From the NCBI GenBank assembly GCA_026686845.1, contig JAIVEN010000014.1, positions 31,704,001 to 31,768,000 of the forward strand: 64,000 bases of DNA, given 5' to 3'. Within the stretch, counting starts at the first letter, position 1. Every line of letters starts with the position of its first letter. This document shows, one piece after another, positions 13,101-23,831 of the stretch. This DNA comes from Adenanthera pavonina. Taxonomy: Eukaryota > Streptophyta > Magnoliopsida > Fabales > Fabaceae. Below the pieces are notes generated by a model that saw only the letters and a list, made by a program, of their open reading frames with translations, had not been told where the DNA came from and did not search any database. The position numbers were made by a program, and so were the translations under genes.

Positions 13101-13398
13101 AAAATACTTGATTCAACACCTACCATCTCAAATCAGATAGATCTATTTTGTGACAACAACGGTGCAATAGAACAGGCTAAAGAGCCTAGGTCACATTAAA
13201 GAACCAAACACATATTCAGGCGATATCATCTCATCAGAGAAATCATTGATAGGGGTGATATAAAGATATGCAAAATACCAACTGATGACAATGTTGTTGA
13301 TCCTCTTACTAAGCTGCTTGCATAGATAAAGCATGAGCATCATGTTAGGTCAATGAGTATTAGATACATCAACAATTGGGCCTACTACAAGTGGGAGT
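10186..13398 (+). pseudogene. Family A copia reverse transcriptase-RNase H pseudogene, interrupted by a solo LTR
   Basis: RT motifs visible are CKWVFKKK (10,282), ARLVAKEFKQTHGID (10,340), a frameshift near 10,390, ILLAIAAYYDYEIWQMDVKT (10,430), SIYGLKQASRSWNQ (10,590) and the active site LYVDDILLIGND (10,733). RNase H follows with GYTDASFQSHKDDSRSQSG (11,247) and EAEYLATSEATKEAV. The gene is then cut at 11,464 by a reverse solo LTR and resumes at 13,124 with DLFCDNNGAIEQAKEP and VVDPLTKLL. Stops occur near 10,584, 10,781, 11,010 and 11,424. It ends just before the purine tract AGTGGGAGT at 13,390-13,398. It is clearly non-functional. Confidence 0.88.
11465..13118 (-). mobile_element. Solo LTR of copia family B in RNase H of family A, duplication CCTAC
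   Basis: Read on the minus strand it starts TGTTGAATCAAG and ends ...CCAGCATATCTAATA, the final CA having become TA. On the plus strand it begins TATTAGATATGCTGGCTTCC. CCTAC flanks it at 11,460-11,464 and 13,119-13,123, a perfect 5-bp target duplication. The interior (about 12,120-12,890) holds repeats of AAAGTTCGTCTGTC and AATTTGAATTTTC, degraded forms of the palindromic array seen in other family B LTRs. With no internal region, it is what LTR-LTR recombination leaves. It is more diverged than the copy at 15,792. Confidence 0.9.
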
Positions 13399-15098
13399 TG
13401 TTGGAGATTGTGCCTTAGGCCAATCATTGTATTATGAACATTGTGTTTCATTATTAAAAAAAAGGTGTTTTTTTTTACATTATTATATTATTTGCATGTT
13501 TTTCTTTATAATAATATCCTTGGATAAATTATTTTATCCTAAATATCCCTAGTCAATCATCTTTGTGGGAACAATGATGAATTAAGGCTAGTATGATTTG
13601 GATTGATAATTATGTATGCAGATACAAATCAAAATCATAAGCTCCTGTTAGGGAATAGACGCTGGATTGACCTATCATGAGATAGCTATATGGATTAAGT
13701 CATAAGCATATCTCATATATAACCGTGTCACTAAGCCCTCAGACCTGAGATCACCATGGCTTCCTACATGGGGGAACACTATACTTTGGCAAAGTCAAAA
13801 GTCACCTTTAATCAGGAGATCATAAAGGCTATGATTGGGCAAAGTAGAACTCGTGTGAAGGAAGATAAATGGTCAAGATGAAATTTGTCCTTCTAATTAA
13901 TGGAGAGATATATCTAGGCCCCTCAATGAGTGAGACTGAGAAAATGCATAGCCGTACTCAAATGAAAGATTTTTCATTTGTTCTATCAGTCTACTGGGAG
14001 ATCGAGAAAGTGATGGTCGAGCAAAATAAGTATGACATTTTCATGCCTCATACTTGACCTATATATCATGAGAAAAAAGGGATGTGATCGGGTTATATGA
14101 TAGGTTGTATCAGATCACCGATCTCATATGATTTGGGTAGTTACAATATCTTGCTAGAGGTTACTTATGACTTATGGGTCCAATAGTATTATTAGCCCAC
14201 TGCCAACATCATATGGGCCTACAGGGTCACACACAAGAACTGGCTAACTCGAGCTAGAATGCCCAGATTCATTGAATCTAAAATTTGTCTAGATTCAATG
14301 AATTTAATGTTCAATTTAGGGTGATAGAATTATATATATATTTGATATATAGATATATTAAAATTTGAAATATATATATATGTTTCATATATTGTATATT
14401 TGGTATATATATATTTCGAAATATATATCTATATATTGTTCAAATTAATTAGTTTTAAATTTAATTCCATATGATAGATTTAAATTTAAACTAATGTAAT
14501 AATATAAATTTGATTTAGATTGGATTCTAAATTTGAATTTAAACCAATAATCTAAATTTGATTTATATGATAAATTAAATCTAGATTTGATTTTGGATAT
14601 ATATTAGATAGTTAGTCTAAATTGAATCTATTACATAGATTTAAATTCAAACTAATATATTTAATTAATATTTGATTTAGTTTAAATTATTGATTTAAAT
14701 TAAATAAATACCGAATCCTATCTATATATTGATATAGACTAGGATACAGAATCAATAGAATTCGAATTACCCTAAAGAGAGAGCGGTCATACACTCAGAA
14801 AGAAAAATTGTACGGACGAAAAAGCAAAGGTGTATTGACTTGTATGGAATTATACGAACATCACAACTAGACGTGTTAGCACGCCGTTTGAGTTGGACTC
14901 ACCATTTGTGTGGATACTGGTAGAAGCAGCTGACTAATCGCGTTAGTCCCTTGGGTCCAACAAAATGAAAAAGAACACCAAGGAACGCACCCGAGGTAAA
15001 TTCTTTTTCTACATCTCAATCTAAACAATGTTGACAGATCCATGGGAAGGAATTTCTTATAATTTTTTTCCGCTGCATGAATAGTGAAATTCCCAACA
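13399..15098 (+). repeat. Family A 3' LTR
   Basis: It begins TGTTGGAGATTGTGCC right after the purine tract AGTGGGAGT and ends TTCCCAACA. It lacks the MITE of the left LTR but is otherwise closely similar across 1.7 kb, including the AT-rich core and the CACCAAGGAACGCACC-like segment near its end. Confidence 0.9.
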
Positions 15099-17639
15099 AA
15101 GGTACCAGAGCCACGTCAATGATTTTTTAAATTGAGTTATTGAGTATGTAATTGCATGTATGTGATATGTGTGGAACTCAATTTGTCTAATTCGATTTTT
15201 AAAATTAGTTTTCAATTTGATTGTAAATCTGCCATTCATATATGTGATATATGTTTTTTAAAAAACGTAATCCTGAATTCGATTTCTAACGTCATATGTC
15301 TATACGAAATAAGATTTTTTTTTACCAATTGTGAATCAGTTTAAAACAATTTCATTTTCTGTATGATGTGATTAGATTCATGTGATTGTCATATGTGATG
15401 TGAATATGTTTCTGCATATGTATACGAGAATCTGTTGTTGCAACGACATGATTCTATTAACATCCGTTTGTATGTAATTTGAATTTTCAATATGTTTCGT
15501 ATATGCTTAATCTGATTTAATATTAAAATCGCAAAGTTTACAGCTTTTCATCATATGAGATGTTTGTTACATGTTGTGATTTGGTTGTTTGAATTGGATG
15601 GGTATGGTGCATGATATGGCCCTAGGATGAAATTGTGGTTTTAACTATGGCCTGCGTGTCGTACCTCTCTCTATATTCTGGATGTACATTCTCTTCTCAT
15701 CTCACTCCCCTTGAATGTTCAATCAAGGTTCTTTTGTATATAAGTGTTATATTAAAAGAATTCTTTCATTGGCTCGGGAGGATATAGGTTATGTTAGCAA
15801 GGCTGACTTCCCAAGAGGGGAGGTGAATTGAGAAGATTGAAATTTTTTCTGCACAAACTGAAATGAGTGAAGATAGCACAGTGTAATGAAGGCAACTTAT
15901 AAAACAGAGGAAGCTGAAAAGTAAAGATAAGGAGAAGAAAACTCAGTGATTTATTCTGGTTCGGTCTATCCACTTGACCTACTTCCAGTCCCCAAGACAA
16001 CTCTTGAGATTTATCCATTATACAACAAGAATTCTACAGGCTTCTTGCTAATGCCACAATACATGAGTATGCTCTGTTTCTGGAGCTCTCTCAAACACTC
16101 TAAGCACTCTCACAATGTGCTTCCCAATCCCCTTGTGATTTCCCCTCACAAGTAAATCTATCTTACAGATGAAGAGTAGATTGTTTACAAAGAAATAACT
16201 CTCTTGAATAGAGTAGATTTGAAGGTTAAAGTACAAATATTGAAGTTGAGAGGGTAAAAGCTCTTGAGAAGAAGTTTTGACAGAAATTCGTTATATACAA
16301 GTTAGATTCATTACCCACAACTTCAAATGTTATTGTATTTATAGATTTAGGTCTCAAATGTCCGTTAGAGACTTTAATCTATCCGTTGGAGAAGTTATCC
16401 AATGGTTACTCTGAAAAACTATCCATTAACCAACTGCATTTAATGCTTCTGACATACTGAAATTTGAATCTTGGTTGGTCAACAGACGAATTTCTAAGGA
16501 ACCGAAGGTTAGAGCTTTCAACGTTTCAGCACGAAGTTCGTCTATTCATGAAGTGAAATTCGAATTTTGAAACTTGTAGAACATTTTCACAATGTGACAT
16601 ACGAATTTTCAAGAAGAAAGTTTTTCGGTTAAGTGTGAACAGTGTTTTCAATTTGCTACAGTGCCCTCAAAATTCGAATTTTGGAAGCCTTAAATTCGTC
16701 TGTTCCCAGTACGTGAAAAGGAGGCACAGTAGTTCATTTTCTTCGAAATTCGAATGTTGAAGAGTGAAGTTCGTCTGTCAGAGAGACTCTTTTCAGACTA
16801 ACTTTATCATTCGAATGTTGCAAGTTCACATCATTCGTATGTTAATGTTTCACTTCAACAGACTCAAGAACTTAGCTTCTAAAATTCGAATTTTAATGTT
16901 CAAAGTTCGTCTATCAGAGAGCAGTTTTGAAACTTAAATCATTCTTGATCTCAGATGAACTTTAACACAGTTTCAGACGAATTTCTTCTATTTTCTCAAA
17001 TTTTGTTTTGTCTGAAATTCGAATTTTGAAGAACCAAAGTTCGTCTGTTTCAAGGAAACTTCTCTCAGACTTAGATTAAAATTCGAATGTTGAACAATCA
17101 AAATTCGTCTGACAGAGAGCCATCTCTTCAGACTTATTCAGTTTTAGCTCGAAATTCGAATTTCCTAAGGCAAAGTTTGAATTTCCAACTTGACAGTTAA
17201 GTTTAAACTTTCAAACTTCGTCTGTTTGTGGGTGTTTTTCAAATAAGTCAAGATTTAACACAAAATCAAGGTTTGAAAACATCTTTTTCTCAAATCAAAA
17301 TCTTTTACCCAATCACAACTAAAACTAAAGATCCTACACAGGATCTATCAGCAAATACTCAGAAAATCTTCACTTGAAACAACTTTGATCTCCTTTGATA
17401 TCTTCAATCGGAGCTCTTGAGTATTGGTTTGGAATCATCAAAACTCTTGATTCAACAGGTTAGATGGGCCATATTATGACACGTTTGTTTTATGCTTTAT
17501 GATGAGGTGATATGCATGTATGGGATGGCACTACTATATATATATATTTTCATGTGATGAATAGATGTATGAATAACAACAATATAATAAAATCCCTTGA
17601 ATTAAATTTTAAGTTGAAATACCACCCATTAATGAACAC
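15099..17639 (+). repeat. Second, partial copy of the family A primer site and leader
   Basis: Sequence after the right LTR continues as another copy of the element leader: a primer-site-like AGGTACCAGAGCC, then homology to 7,538-8,204 up to 15,791, then, beyond a solo LTR, homology to 8,200-8,391 at 17,458-17,639 (both end ...CACCCATTAATGAACA). So the arrangement is LTR-internal-LTR-leader. This is what remains if two copies in tandem shared an LTR and the second was then truncated. Confidence 0.85.
15792..17457 (-). mobile_element. Solo LTR of copia family B, duplication GGTTA
   Basis: This 1,666-bp insertion in the second family A leader is flanked by GGTTA at 15,787-15,791 and 17,458-17,462. 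On the minus strand it opens TGTTGAATCAAGAGTTTTGA and closes GCCTTGCTAACA, matching the 5' LTR of the element at 53,163-55,022. Removing it plus one GGTTA rejoins the leader cleanly. Its centre (about 16,440-17,225) carries many copies of AAATTCGAATTT and AAGTTCGTCTGT. Terminal TG/CA are intact, so it is younger than the copy at 11,465. Confidence 0.93.
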
Positions 17640-18170
17640 TTGTCAAGGCTTTGATCGCCTAAATGTAGGATCCACCAAAGTGGAATACACTTAGGTTATC
17701 TTAGTAAGGCAGTTTGGGTAATGGTGATAATCATAAAGGTTCATAATGGTATGACTTAATTGAGACTATCAAAATGGTTTTGGGTCTCAAGGCATTAGAT
17801 GGGATTAAACATGCGGGTCATATGATGACAGGTTCCCATAAAGATCTAAGAGTTACATATGATGTAATTGGTAAATAAGTTACCTACCTAAATAACTTAA
17901 TTTTAAGCGTCTTGTCAAAGCAGACTTACAGTTAAGTGAAATATGGGTCTTCGCCTGCTAAACTAAATTGAGGGTTAATTTTTAGTAGGAAATTATTTAT
18001 TAATTATTAATTTCTTGACCAAAACTTTCAATTTATTGTTAACAAGAGAAAAGAAAAAAGGGTCGAGAGGCATGATCGAAAAATTTGTACCCCCACACAT
18101 TGTCTCATAGGGGTTATAGGGGGCTTGGGGAGAAGATAATCTAGGAGAAGTTGAAGGCTCAATTTGACTC
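17640..18170. other. Unassigned non-coding stretch between copia leader and CACTA exon
   Basis: It starts TTGTC, the same five bases as the left flank of family A, which may be the right target duplication or chance. No coding match was recognised. It could be leader sequence kept only in this copy, or intron of the CACTA gene. Confidence 0.4.
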
Positions 18171-19001
18171 ATCAACTATTACTTCTCCCCTATCTCTACC
18201 CACTCAACATGAGAAATGGAAGAGAGCGCATATGACAAAGAAATGACAGTATGTCACCGAGGTGGCTCGTGTAGTTATTGAAAAGATTGTAAGTAATTCA
18301 GTATCAATCAAAATTATTATTCGCTTTAGTAATTAATGCAAGTGCTTATTATGTTTATTATTTCTATGCTACAGGATGCTCTTGAAGAACAATAGTAACA
18401 AGGAAAATTCACTCCTATTGGAAGGAAAGATATCTTAGCCACTGCAATTGGGAAAGAGGAGCATCCTAGTCATGTCAGAGGAGTTGGACATGGTGTAGGC
18501 ATCAGGGAGTACTTTGGAGGGTCTTCACGCCATAGATCAGGAATGGTGACAAGGGAGGAGATAGAGATGATAATGGAAGAAAATATGGAAGCTTGGAAGG
18601 TTCAAATGATGTCCATATTTAGCTCAATGAGGATGCCTACACAAGTTAGCACACTTGTTGAGGCAACCCATTCTCCCGGAATGTATAGCACAAAAGATAG
18701 TTGTACTCATGAACTAGTATCGGAAGGTCCTTCCAAAAAAACTTCTAGAGAAGCATGTGAGCTATATTTGGAGGATCCTCATAGGTGTTTAGTCACATAT
18801 GGGAAATTTTACAACATTGGGCAATTAATCCACTACCAGCAAATGAAAAAACTTCAAGTGAAGGTGGCAATCGAACAAGTTGAAGTTGCTGATGCACTTA
18901 TCCCATTCTCTAATGAGGAAGTTGTAATGGTAGGGCAAGCCATCAATCATTTTATTTTGTGGCCAAAAGGACTAGTAGAAGTTGTTCCAGATAAGGTGTG
19001 A
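18171..19001 (+). pseudogene. CACTA TNPA-like protein, C-terminal exons (degraded)
   Basis: The first exon-like stretch encodes PTQHEKWKRAHMTKK followed by a stop, then VARVVIEKI, matching the HEKWKRAR-type motif of plant En/Spm second-gene products. After an AT-rich intron-like gap (about 18,290-18,375) the frame continues with EEHPSHVRGVGHGVGIREYFG, then from 18,543 TREEIEMIMEENMEAWKVQM and a C-terminal domain CELYLEDPHRCLVTYGKF...ALIPFSNEEVVMVGQAINHFILWPKGLV, a conserved block of this family. The family is thought to bind subterminal repeats and help transposition. The last segment is open for 152 codons and ends near a GTGTGA splice-donor-like site. Confidence 0.72.
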
Positions 19002-19084
19002 AAACTCTTATAATCTTATGTATTCATTATACTCATTTTATATAGCATGTGATTTTTGTTAATCATTGCTTAATTATTTAGTAA

Positions 19085-20178
19085 ATTTCTTCATCAACAC
19101 CTAAGACCCAACCCCATAAAAATGCTATAGGGATCAACATGCCTCCAGGGATTGTTGGTGATGAGTTGGAGTACAACTTTTACATTGACTGTAAGGATGT
19201 TATGGACATCTTGATGCAGGAGAAGTTAGACATATCAATTTTACAATTGTTTATGATGTAAGTATATTTTTCATTTATAAATGATACCTATACATTTGCC
19301 TCTTGAAACTAACATGCTTGCAATATCATAGGTATCTACATCGCCCATGCAACTTATTAGGACAAGATAAGTATGCATTCATTTCGCCTAACCATATCCA
19401 CAATAAATTGAATAAGCCAAAAAAAATAAAAAGTTACATCTCATCTAGGATTCGAGAAGGCAACAAGCAATGTTTCTTGGCATTGTATCATGAAGAGTAA
19501 GAAATGTTTTGTAATTTATATAATATTGTGACTCTGTCTAATTTATTACTTATTTTATAAGAACCATTGGACTCTTATGGTTATTTGCCCCCCTCAAAAT
19601 CTCCTCATTTGGTTCTGCTCCACATGGGGTTATTCACCCTTGAAATTGAAGCAGTATGTTGACACGTAAGTGTGTCTATGTAAAAATTTTCTTTGTGATA
19701 TTTATTAGTCTATAGTATAATTCCTTACATGTATTTCATCATAGAGCTTTGAACTCTTACCATGTCATGAGGGGGAAGCACTCAAGTCAGCTACAGAAGG
19801 CTGAATGGATCTACCCTAAGGTAAAAGTTGTTAGAACTTGAGACTTTTCTGAACTAATCATGTGATTTTTTTGGATTTGAGTCATTCCTTGTTCTTTTGT
19901 AGTGTCGCAAACAACCAGAAAATACAGAGTGTGGATACTATGTCATGAAACATATGTTTGATATTATCACTTTAGGCATTATTGATTCATTCAAAGAGGT
20001 AACAAATGAAATTTCATAGAGTCTAGAAGTTGATCATGTTCCTTTATGAGTTATTCATGTTTTCATATGCGTTGAACTTGCAGAAATTCACTTGTACAGA
20101 GCCTTTTTCTGATGAGAAAATTAACAACATTTGTAATCGTTGGACAAACTATTTTCTAGAGAAAACATCACTTTAAAG
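19085..20178 (+). pseudogene. Ulp1-like (C48) cysteine protease domain of the CACTA element, exons with decay
   Basis: Four or more short exons separated by AT-rich introns can be followed: GIVGDELEYNFY...VMDILMQEKLDIS (19,150), YLHRPCNLLGQDKYAFISP (19,332), NKQCFLALYHEE (19,463), HWTLMVICPP plus WFCSTWGY (19,566), LNSYHVMRGKHSSQLQKAEW (19,750), PENTECGYYVMKHMFDIIT (19,917) and ICNRWTNYFLEKTSL (20,131). The His of HWTL and the Cys of ECGYYVM are the expected catalytic residues of SUMO-protease-like C48 peptidases, a domain often captured by plant CACTA elements. WFCST instead of a D-containing motif is usual for these transposon versions. Position inside the element argues against a host SUMO protease. 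Confidence 0.75.
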
Positions 20179-20489
20179 GTCAAAGGCCTTGCACATGTAA
20201 GTTAGTTTTTAGTTGCTTCTAATGTTAACTTTTGGGACTTGCCACTAATTGAATTGTACTTTAGCGAACTTTGAAGTTGAGTTTTATCTCTTTTGTTCCA
20301 ACTGTCCATGAACTTTTGTTGGATATATGTAACTATTAAAGATAGCTTTTAGGGAGTTAATAGTTATATAAAGTAGTTTAGGTGTTGGATGGATGTAAAT
20401 TAGATATGTATATATTTTGGTATTTTGGATGAATGTGTTTGCAGGATGAGTGTATTTAATCAAATTTGTATATTATAAAAAAAATTTAC

Positions 20490-20892
20490 GAGATACTAAG
20501 GATGGTTATATGCATGACCGTCCTTAAAAGTCCTATATTCAAGGATGGTTATGAAAGTAACCGTCCTTGAAAGTGATATTAAGGACCATTATATATATAA
20601 CTGTCCCTGAAAGTCAATTAAAATTTGTAGTTAATTTTTATTTTCTTTGTTCTTTAAGGATGGATGCTGTTATAACTATCCTTGAATGTCAATTGAAATT
20701 TGCAATTAATTTTTATTTTTTCATTCTTTAAGGACGAATGATGTTATAACCGTCTTTGAATATCAATTTCTATGATGGTTAAGAACCATCCTAGAAAGTC
20801 TCACTTTCTACCACTGTCAAATCTACCACTATGAAAGAACTGTCCTTGAAAGTCCTTTTTAACCATCCTTAAAAGTCTTTTGTGCAGTAGTG
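20490..20892 (+). repeat. CACTA 3' subterminal repeats and terminal inverted repeat
   Basis: About ten copies of a roughly 12-bp word occur in both orientations: AAGGATGGTTAT (for example 20,498 and 20,541) and ACCGTCCTTGAAAGTC (20,518, 20,559, 20,830, 20,864), with diverged copies between. The block ends TTTTGTGCAGTAGTG at 20,892, followed by TAA, the candidate 3-bp target duplication. Such arrays are where the TNPA-type protein binds in En/Spm. Confidence 0.85.
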
Positions 20893-20904
20893 TAAGGGGT
20901 ACCA

Positions 20905-21290
20905 ACTGATCATAAGCTTATGGTTGGGTTTGTCTCTACATTTGACTTAAAGATATTAGTTGGAATTGAATAAAATATAGAAAAATTGGATTCATTTGTA
21001 GCAAATGGATTGGATGGAGTTCAATTTATAGGAATATGGAGCATTGGAGGCTTAGGTCAAACTACTTTCTAGATCATTTTATGAGCAATCATTTAAATTT
21101 CATTGCTTTCTTCCTAATATTAGAGAGGTATCTAAAATAGATGGTTTGATTTCCTCACAAAGAAAACTTCTTTCTTCTTTGGATAAAAGAAGTATGGATG
21201 TGGATGACTATTATGAAGTTATACGGAAGTTGGTGAATGACATGTTATGCAGTAGAAAAATTCTACTTGTTTTGATGATGTAAGTAATAT
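20905..21290 (+). pseudogene. TNL-type NBS resistance gene fragment
   Basis: In pieces of all three frames it reads ILVGIE, EKLDSFVANGLDGVQFIGIW and GGLGQTTF (a P-loop in which the GK of GKTT has become GQ), then EQSFKFHCFLPNIREVSKIDGL, LLSSLDKRSMDVDDYYEVIRKLVNDMLCSRKILLVL. This is the start of the NB-ARC domain of a TIR-NBS-LRR protein, from linker through RNBS-A to kinase-2, ending at a GTAAGT splice-donor-like site. Stops and indels break the frame; no TIR or LRR part is seen. It adjoins the CACTA end, so the transposon probably landed in this gene relic. Confidence 0.78.
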
Positions 21291-21560
21291 ATAGTAGCCA
21301 CCCACATCCATACTTCTTTTATCCATAGAAGAAAGAAGTTATCTTTGAAAAGAAATCAAACCATCCATATCAGATGCTTTTAACATTCTGAAGAAAACAA
21401 TGAACTTCGAAGTCTTCGCTTATTAAAAGATTTAGCAAAAGTAGTCTTACCTCGGGTTCTCGTACCTTATATTCCTATAAATCAAACTCCACCCAATTCA
21501 TTCACAACAAATGAATTCAATTCTGCTATTTTTTATTCGTTTAAATAATATTTCTAACTC
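21291..21560 (-). pseudogene. Second TNL NBS fragment, inverted relative to the first
   Basis: The plus strand from 21,291 (CCCACATCCATACTTCTTTT) is the diverged reverse complement of the preceding fragment, running back to about 21,560. Read on the minus strand it has FIGI, a P-loop reading RGKTTFAKS that keeps the Lys lost in the other copy, then the CFLPN-equivalent region with frameshifts. The two copies form an imperfect inverted repeat of about 260 bp per arm around a loop of about 75 bp. Confidence 0.75.
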
Positions 21561-22838
21561 AAATGCAGAGACAGGCCTAGGTAAAGGCTTCTTGGGGCAG
21601 GTCCCCTTTAAAATAATTATGTATATGCATTATGAATAAAAATGGTATTTTTTTTTAGAACATTTTACTTCTGCGGTATAAAAATTTTAACCTTTCCCAC
21701 CCGTCCCCCAAATTTTTTCTCTCAATATTTTGAAACCTTAAATACATGTTTTAAAGAGATAACTGATTTTTATATTGATTGTAAAATAAAATTTATAATT
21801 AAACAAATATATTAAAAAATTTTCAGGAAATAGTTTATTTTTATTCTTCAAGAATAATGAATAATATGCTACCCAATTTCTATCTGGTTAACACAAAATT
21901 TATTTCTTTTTCTCTGTTTAACTAGGGTTTTTTCGCCATGTTTTGAGAAGTAAATTATAAAGTATTTAACTATGAAAATTTATAATTTCATTAATTAATT
22001 ATGCTACCCAATTCCTTTTTTTTTTTAGTTTTTCCATTTATTATTCTTTTTTGAATTTGATCTGGTGGAACTGTGGGGGCTAATTTGGAAAAAGGTTATG
22101 AACTTACATTGATTCATTAAAAAAAAAAATCCTAAAATCCCTGTTCTTTTTTTATTATAGGTCTGAAATTTTTTTTTAAATGAAGGAATCTAGATTTTAT
22201 AGAAGTTATTGAGCACAATTAATTGCTTGATTTTTCATTGTTATTAATAGCCTCGTGCTTTGCTTTGGCATACAAGAGTACCATGAGATTTAAAATTCAT
22301 TGCCTATAGACAAGCCCAAAAGGAAAACAAACCAGATATAGTCACCAAGTATCAAGATGGCTATATATAAAAAATACACTAGTTGAACATCCACAATAGC
22401 ATGCACAATAACATATATTACACGAAACAGACATGACCTTCCAAACACACATGAACACAACTAGGAATCCAATTTCGAAATTAAGCGGCAAGCAAAATTT
22501 CAATGATTTGCTCTAAATAACAAAGACATACTAATCCCAAAACCATTGAACAAGGAACAAAAAGCACAGAGCTAGTAAAATAAGCTTCAAAAATCTCACA
22601 TGCATATCTCACATAACATAGCTGAAATTAATCAACAATACCAGACTTGGGGTAAGAAAATTATTCTAGAGCCCTATACAAGATGATGTTAGAATTTAAG
22701 AGCTTACCTCTATAAATCGAAAACCTCAGATAGTGATGCAGGTTCTTTCCCAGTTGATCCAATCTGAAGTTTTGGACACTTTTGGGTGGGTATTGTTAGC
22801 TCTATCTGTAATACCGCAAATATATACCACTCGAAAAA
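21561..22838. other. Unassigned intergenic sequence
   Basis: AT-rich, with homopolymer T and A runs and no recognisable coding, terminal repeat or RNA gene. A stretch around 22,290-22,730 is less biased in composition but gave no match. Confidence 0.5.
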
Positions 22839-23085
22839 GTCGCCGGACGCCGCATCACCACCACCGCCTGACGGCAGTCGCCGGCCGCCATGTCACCACC
22901 ACCGCCGGACGGCCGCCATGTAACCACCACCAAACGGCCACCGCCAGACGCCGCATCACCACCACCGCCGGTCATGTCACCACCACCGCCGGACGGCAGT
23001 CGCCGGCCGCCATGTCACCACCACCGCCGGACGGCAGTCGCCGGCCGCCACATCACCTCCCATGTCACCACCACCACGTCATATA
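22839..23085. repeat. GC-rich minisatellite
   Basis: Tandem, partly degenerate units of roughly 36-38 bp built from CACCACCACCGCCGGACGG and CAGTCGCCGGCCGCCATGT. At least five units are visible in sequence far richer in GC than its surroundings. Two frames are open across it, giving His/Thr/Pro/Arg-rich low-complexity translations, which I take as artefact of the repeat rather than a gene. Confidence 0.85.
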
Positions 23086-23105
23086 TTTGTTTCAAATGTG
23101 CGTTC

Positions 23106-23176
23106 ACCTTGGTTCGAACCCATGACCTCTTGCTTGTAATGCCTTTGTGTTTACTCTCCTGCCAGTTGAGCTGAAA
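23106..23176 (-). other. tRNA-like remnant with polymerase III A and B boxes
   Basis: On the minus strand CAGCTCAACTGGCAGGAG resembles a tRNA D-arm/A box, and about 45 bases later GGGTTCGAACC matches a B box/T-arm. The acceptor ends do not pair and no clear anticodon arm forms. It is therefore a decayed tRNA gene or the head of a tRNA-derived SINE rather than a working tRNA gene. Confidence 0.4.
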
Positions 23177-23179
23177 TGC

Positions 23180-23830
23180 ACCTGCAATCTTTATATGAGA
23201 TATTAAATATATATTGTTTATCTACACACTAATACACACATATATATTTATAAATCAATATTATTATTAAAAAATACACATATATTTTATTTTCAATTAT
23301 TAATATCATTAAATATTTTATTTATATACATATATATTTATATTTATTGGTAATAAATAATATTAATATTAATTCATATGTTAAAAATATTAGAAATTAA
23401 ATTAACCTAATAAGAATTCCTCCAAATATAGGGTTGATCACATTAAATAATTAGGGATTAGTTTATCTTCCTAATTTTTTTTTTGGAGTTATCAATTCTT
23501 TATAAATTAAAAAAAATTATCCTAATAAGAATAACATATTTCATTAATTAGGATAAGGAAAAGTAAAAATAAATATAGATAGAATTCAATATTCAACATT
23601 TCAAATCTTTAATCTCCGGTTGAGATAAAATACTTTCAAAATGTCCAGAATATTTTACATAAAAAAATAGTAAAATACTTTATCTTTAAATAAATATACT
23701 AGATAATATAAAATATATATTAAATATCTATTACTTATAATAAAAATGTATAAATAAAACACAATTATTATTTTAATATGTCATTTATTAATTTTTAAAA
23801 TGAAAATAGAAAAAAATTCACAAAATTAAC
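23180..23830. other. Very AT-rich intergenic stretch
   Basis: Dominated by ATATATTTAT-like sequence; no feature could be recognised. Confidence 0.6.
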
Positions 23831-23831
23831 T

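Larger units (their letters stand above)
5436..15098 (+). mobile_element. Ty1/copia retrotransposon, family A, degraded, nested in CACTA
   Basis: Two LTRs, both opening with TGTTGGAGATTGTGCC and closing with CCCAACA, bracket an internal region holding a primer-binding site, gag, integrase, reverse transcriptase and RNase H remnants in the copia order (integrase before RT). The left flank is TTGTC. A second TTGTC is found at 17,640-17,644, beyond an extra partial leader copy. The zinc-knuckle and protease portion is missing, and there are many stops and frameshifts. It carries a MITE in its left LTR and a family B solo LTR in its RNase H region, so it is older than both. Confidence 0.88.
1938..20892 (+). 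mobile_element. Degraded autonomous CACTA (En/Spm) DNA transposon, split by nested copia insertions
   Basis: The left part (1,938-5,435) carries a TNP2-type transposase and the start of a second gene. The right part (about 18,171-20,892) carries the rest of the second gene, a Ulp1-like protease region and a 3' terminus. That terminus reads ...TTTTGTGCAGTAGTG, the complement of the CACTA-type end CACTACTGCACAAAA. Between the parts sits the family A copia complex, inserted at TTGTC (5,431-5,435). In this superfamily TNP2 is the catalytic transposase and the second product is thought to bind subterminal repeats. Premature stops and frameshifts make the copy non-functional. The 5' end was not found, so the left boundary given is only the transposase start. 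Confidence 0.8.

Noticed and set aside
22733..23174. Two long overlapping open frames (His/Thr/Pro-rich) as protein genes
   Set aside because: They exist only because the tandem minisatellite lacks stops in two frames; no start context, domain or non-repetitive sequence supports translation.
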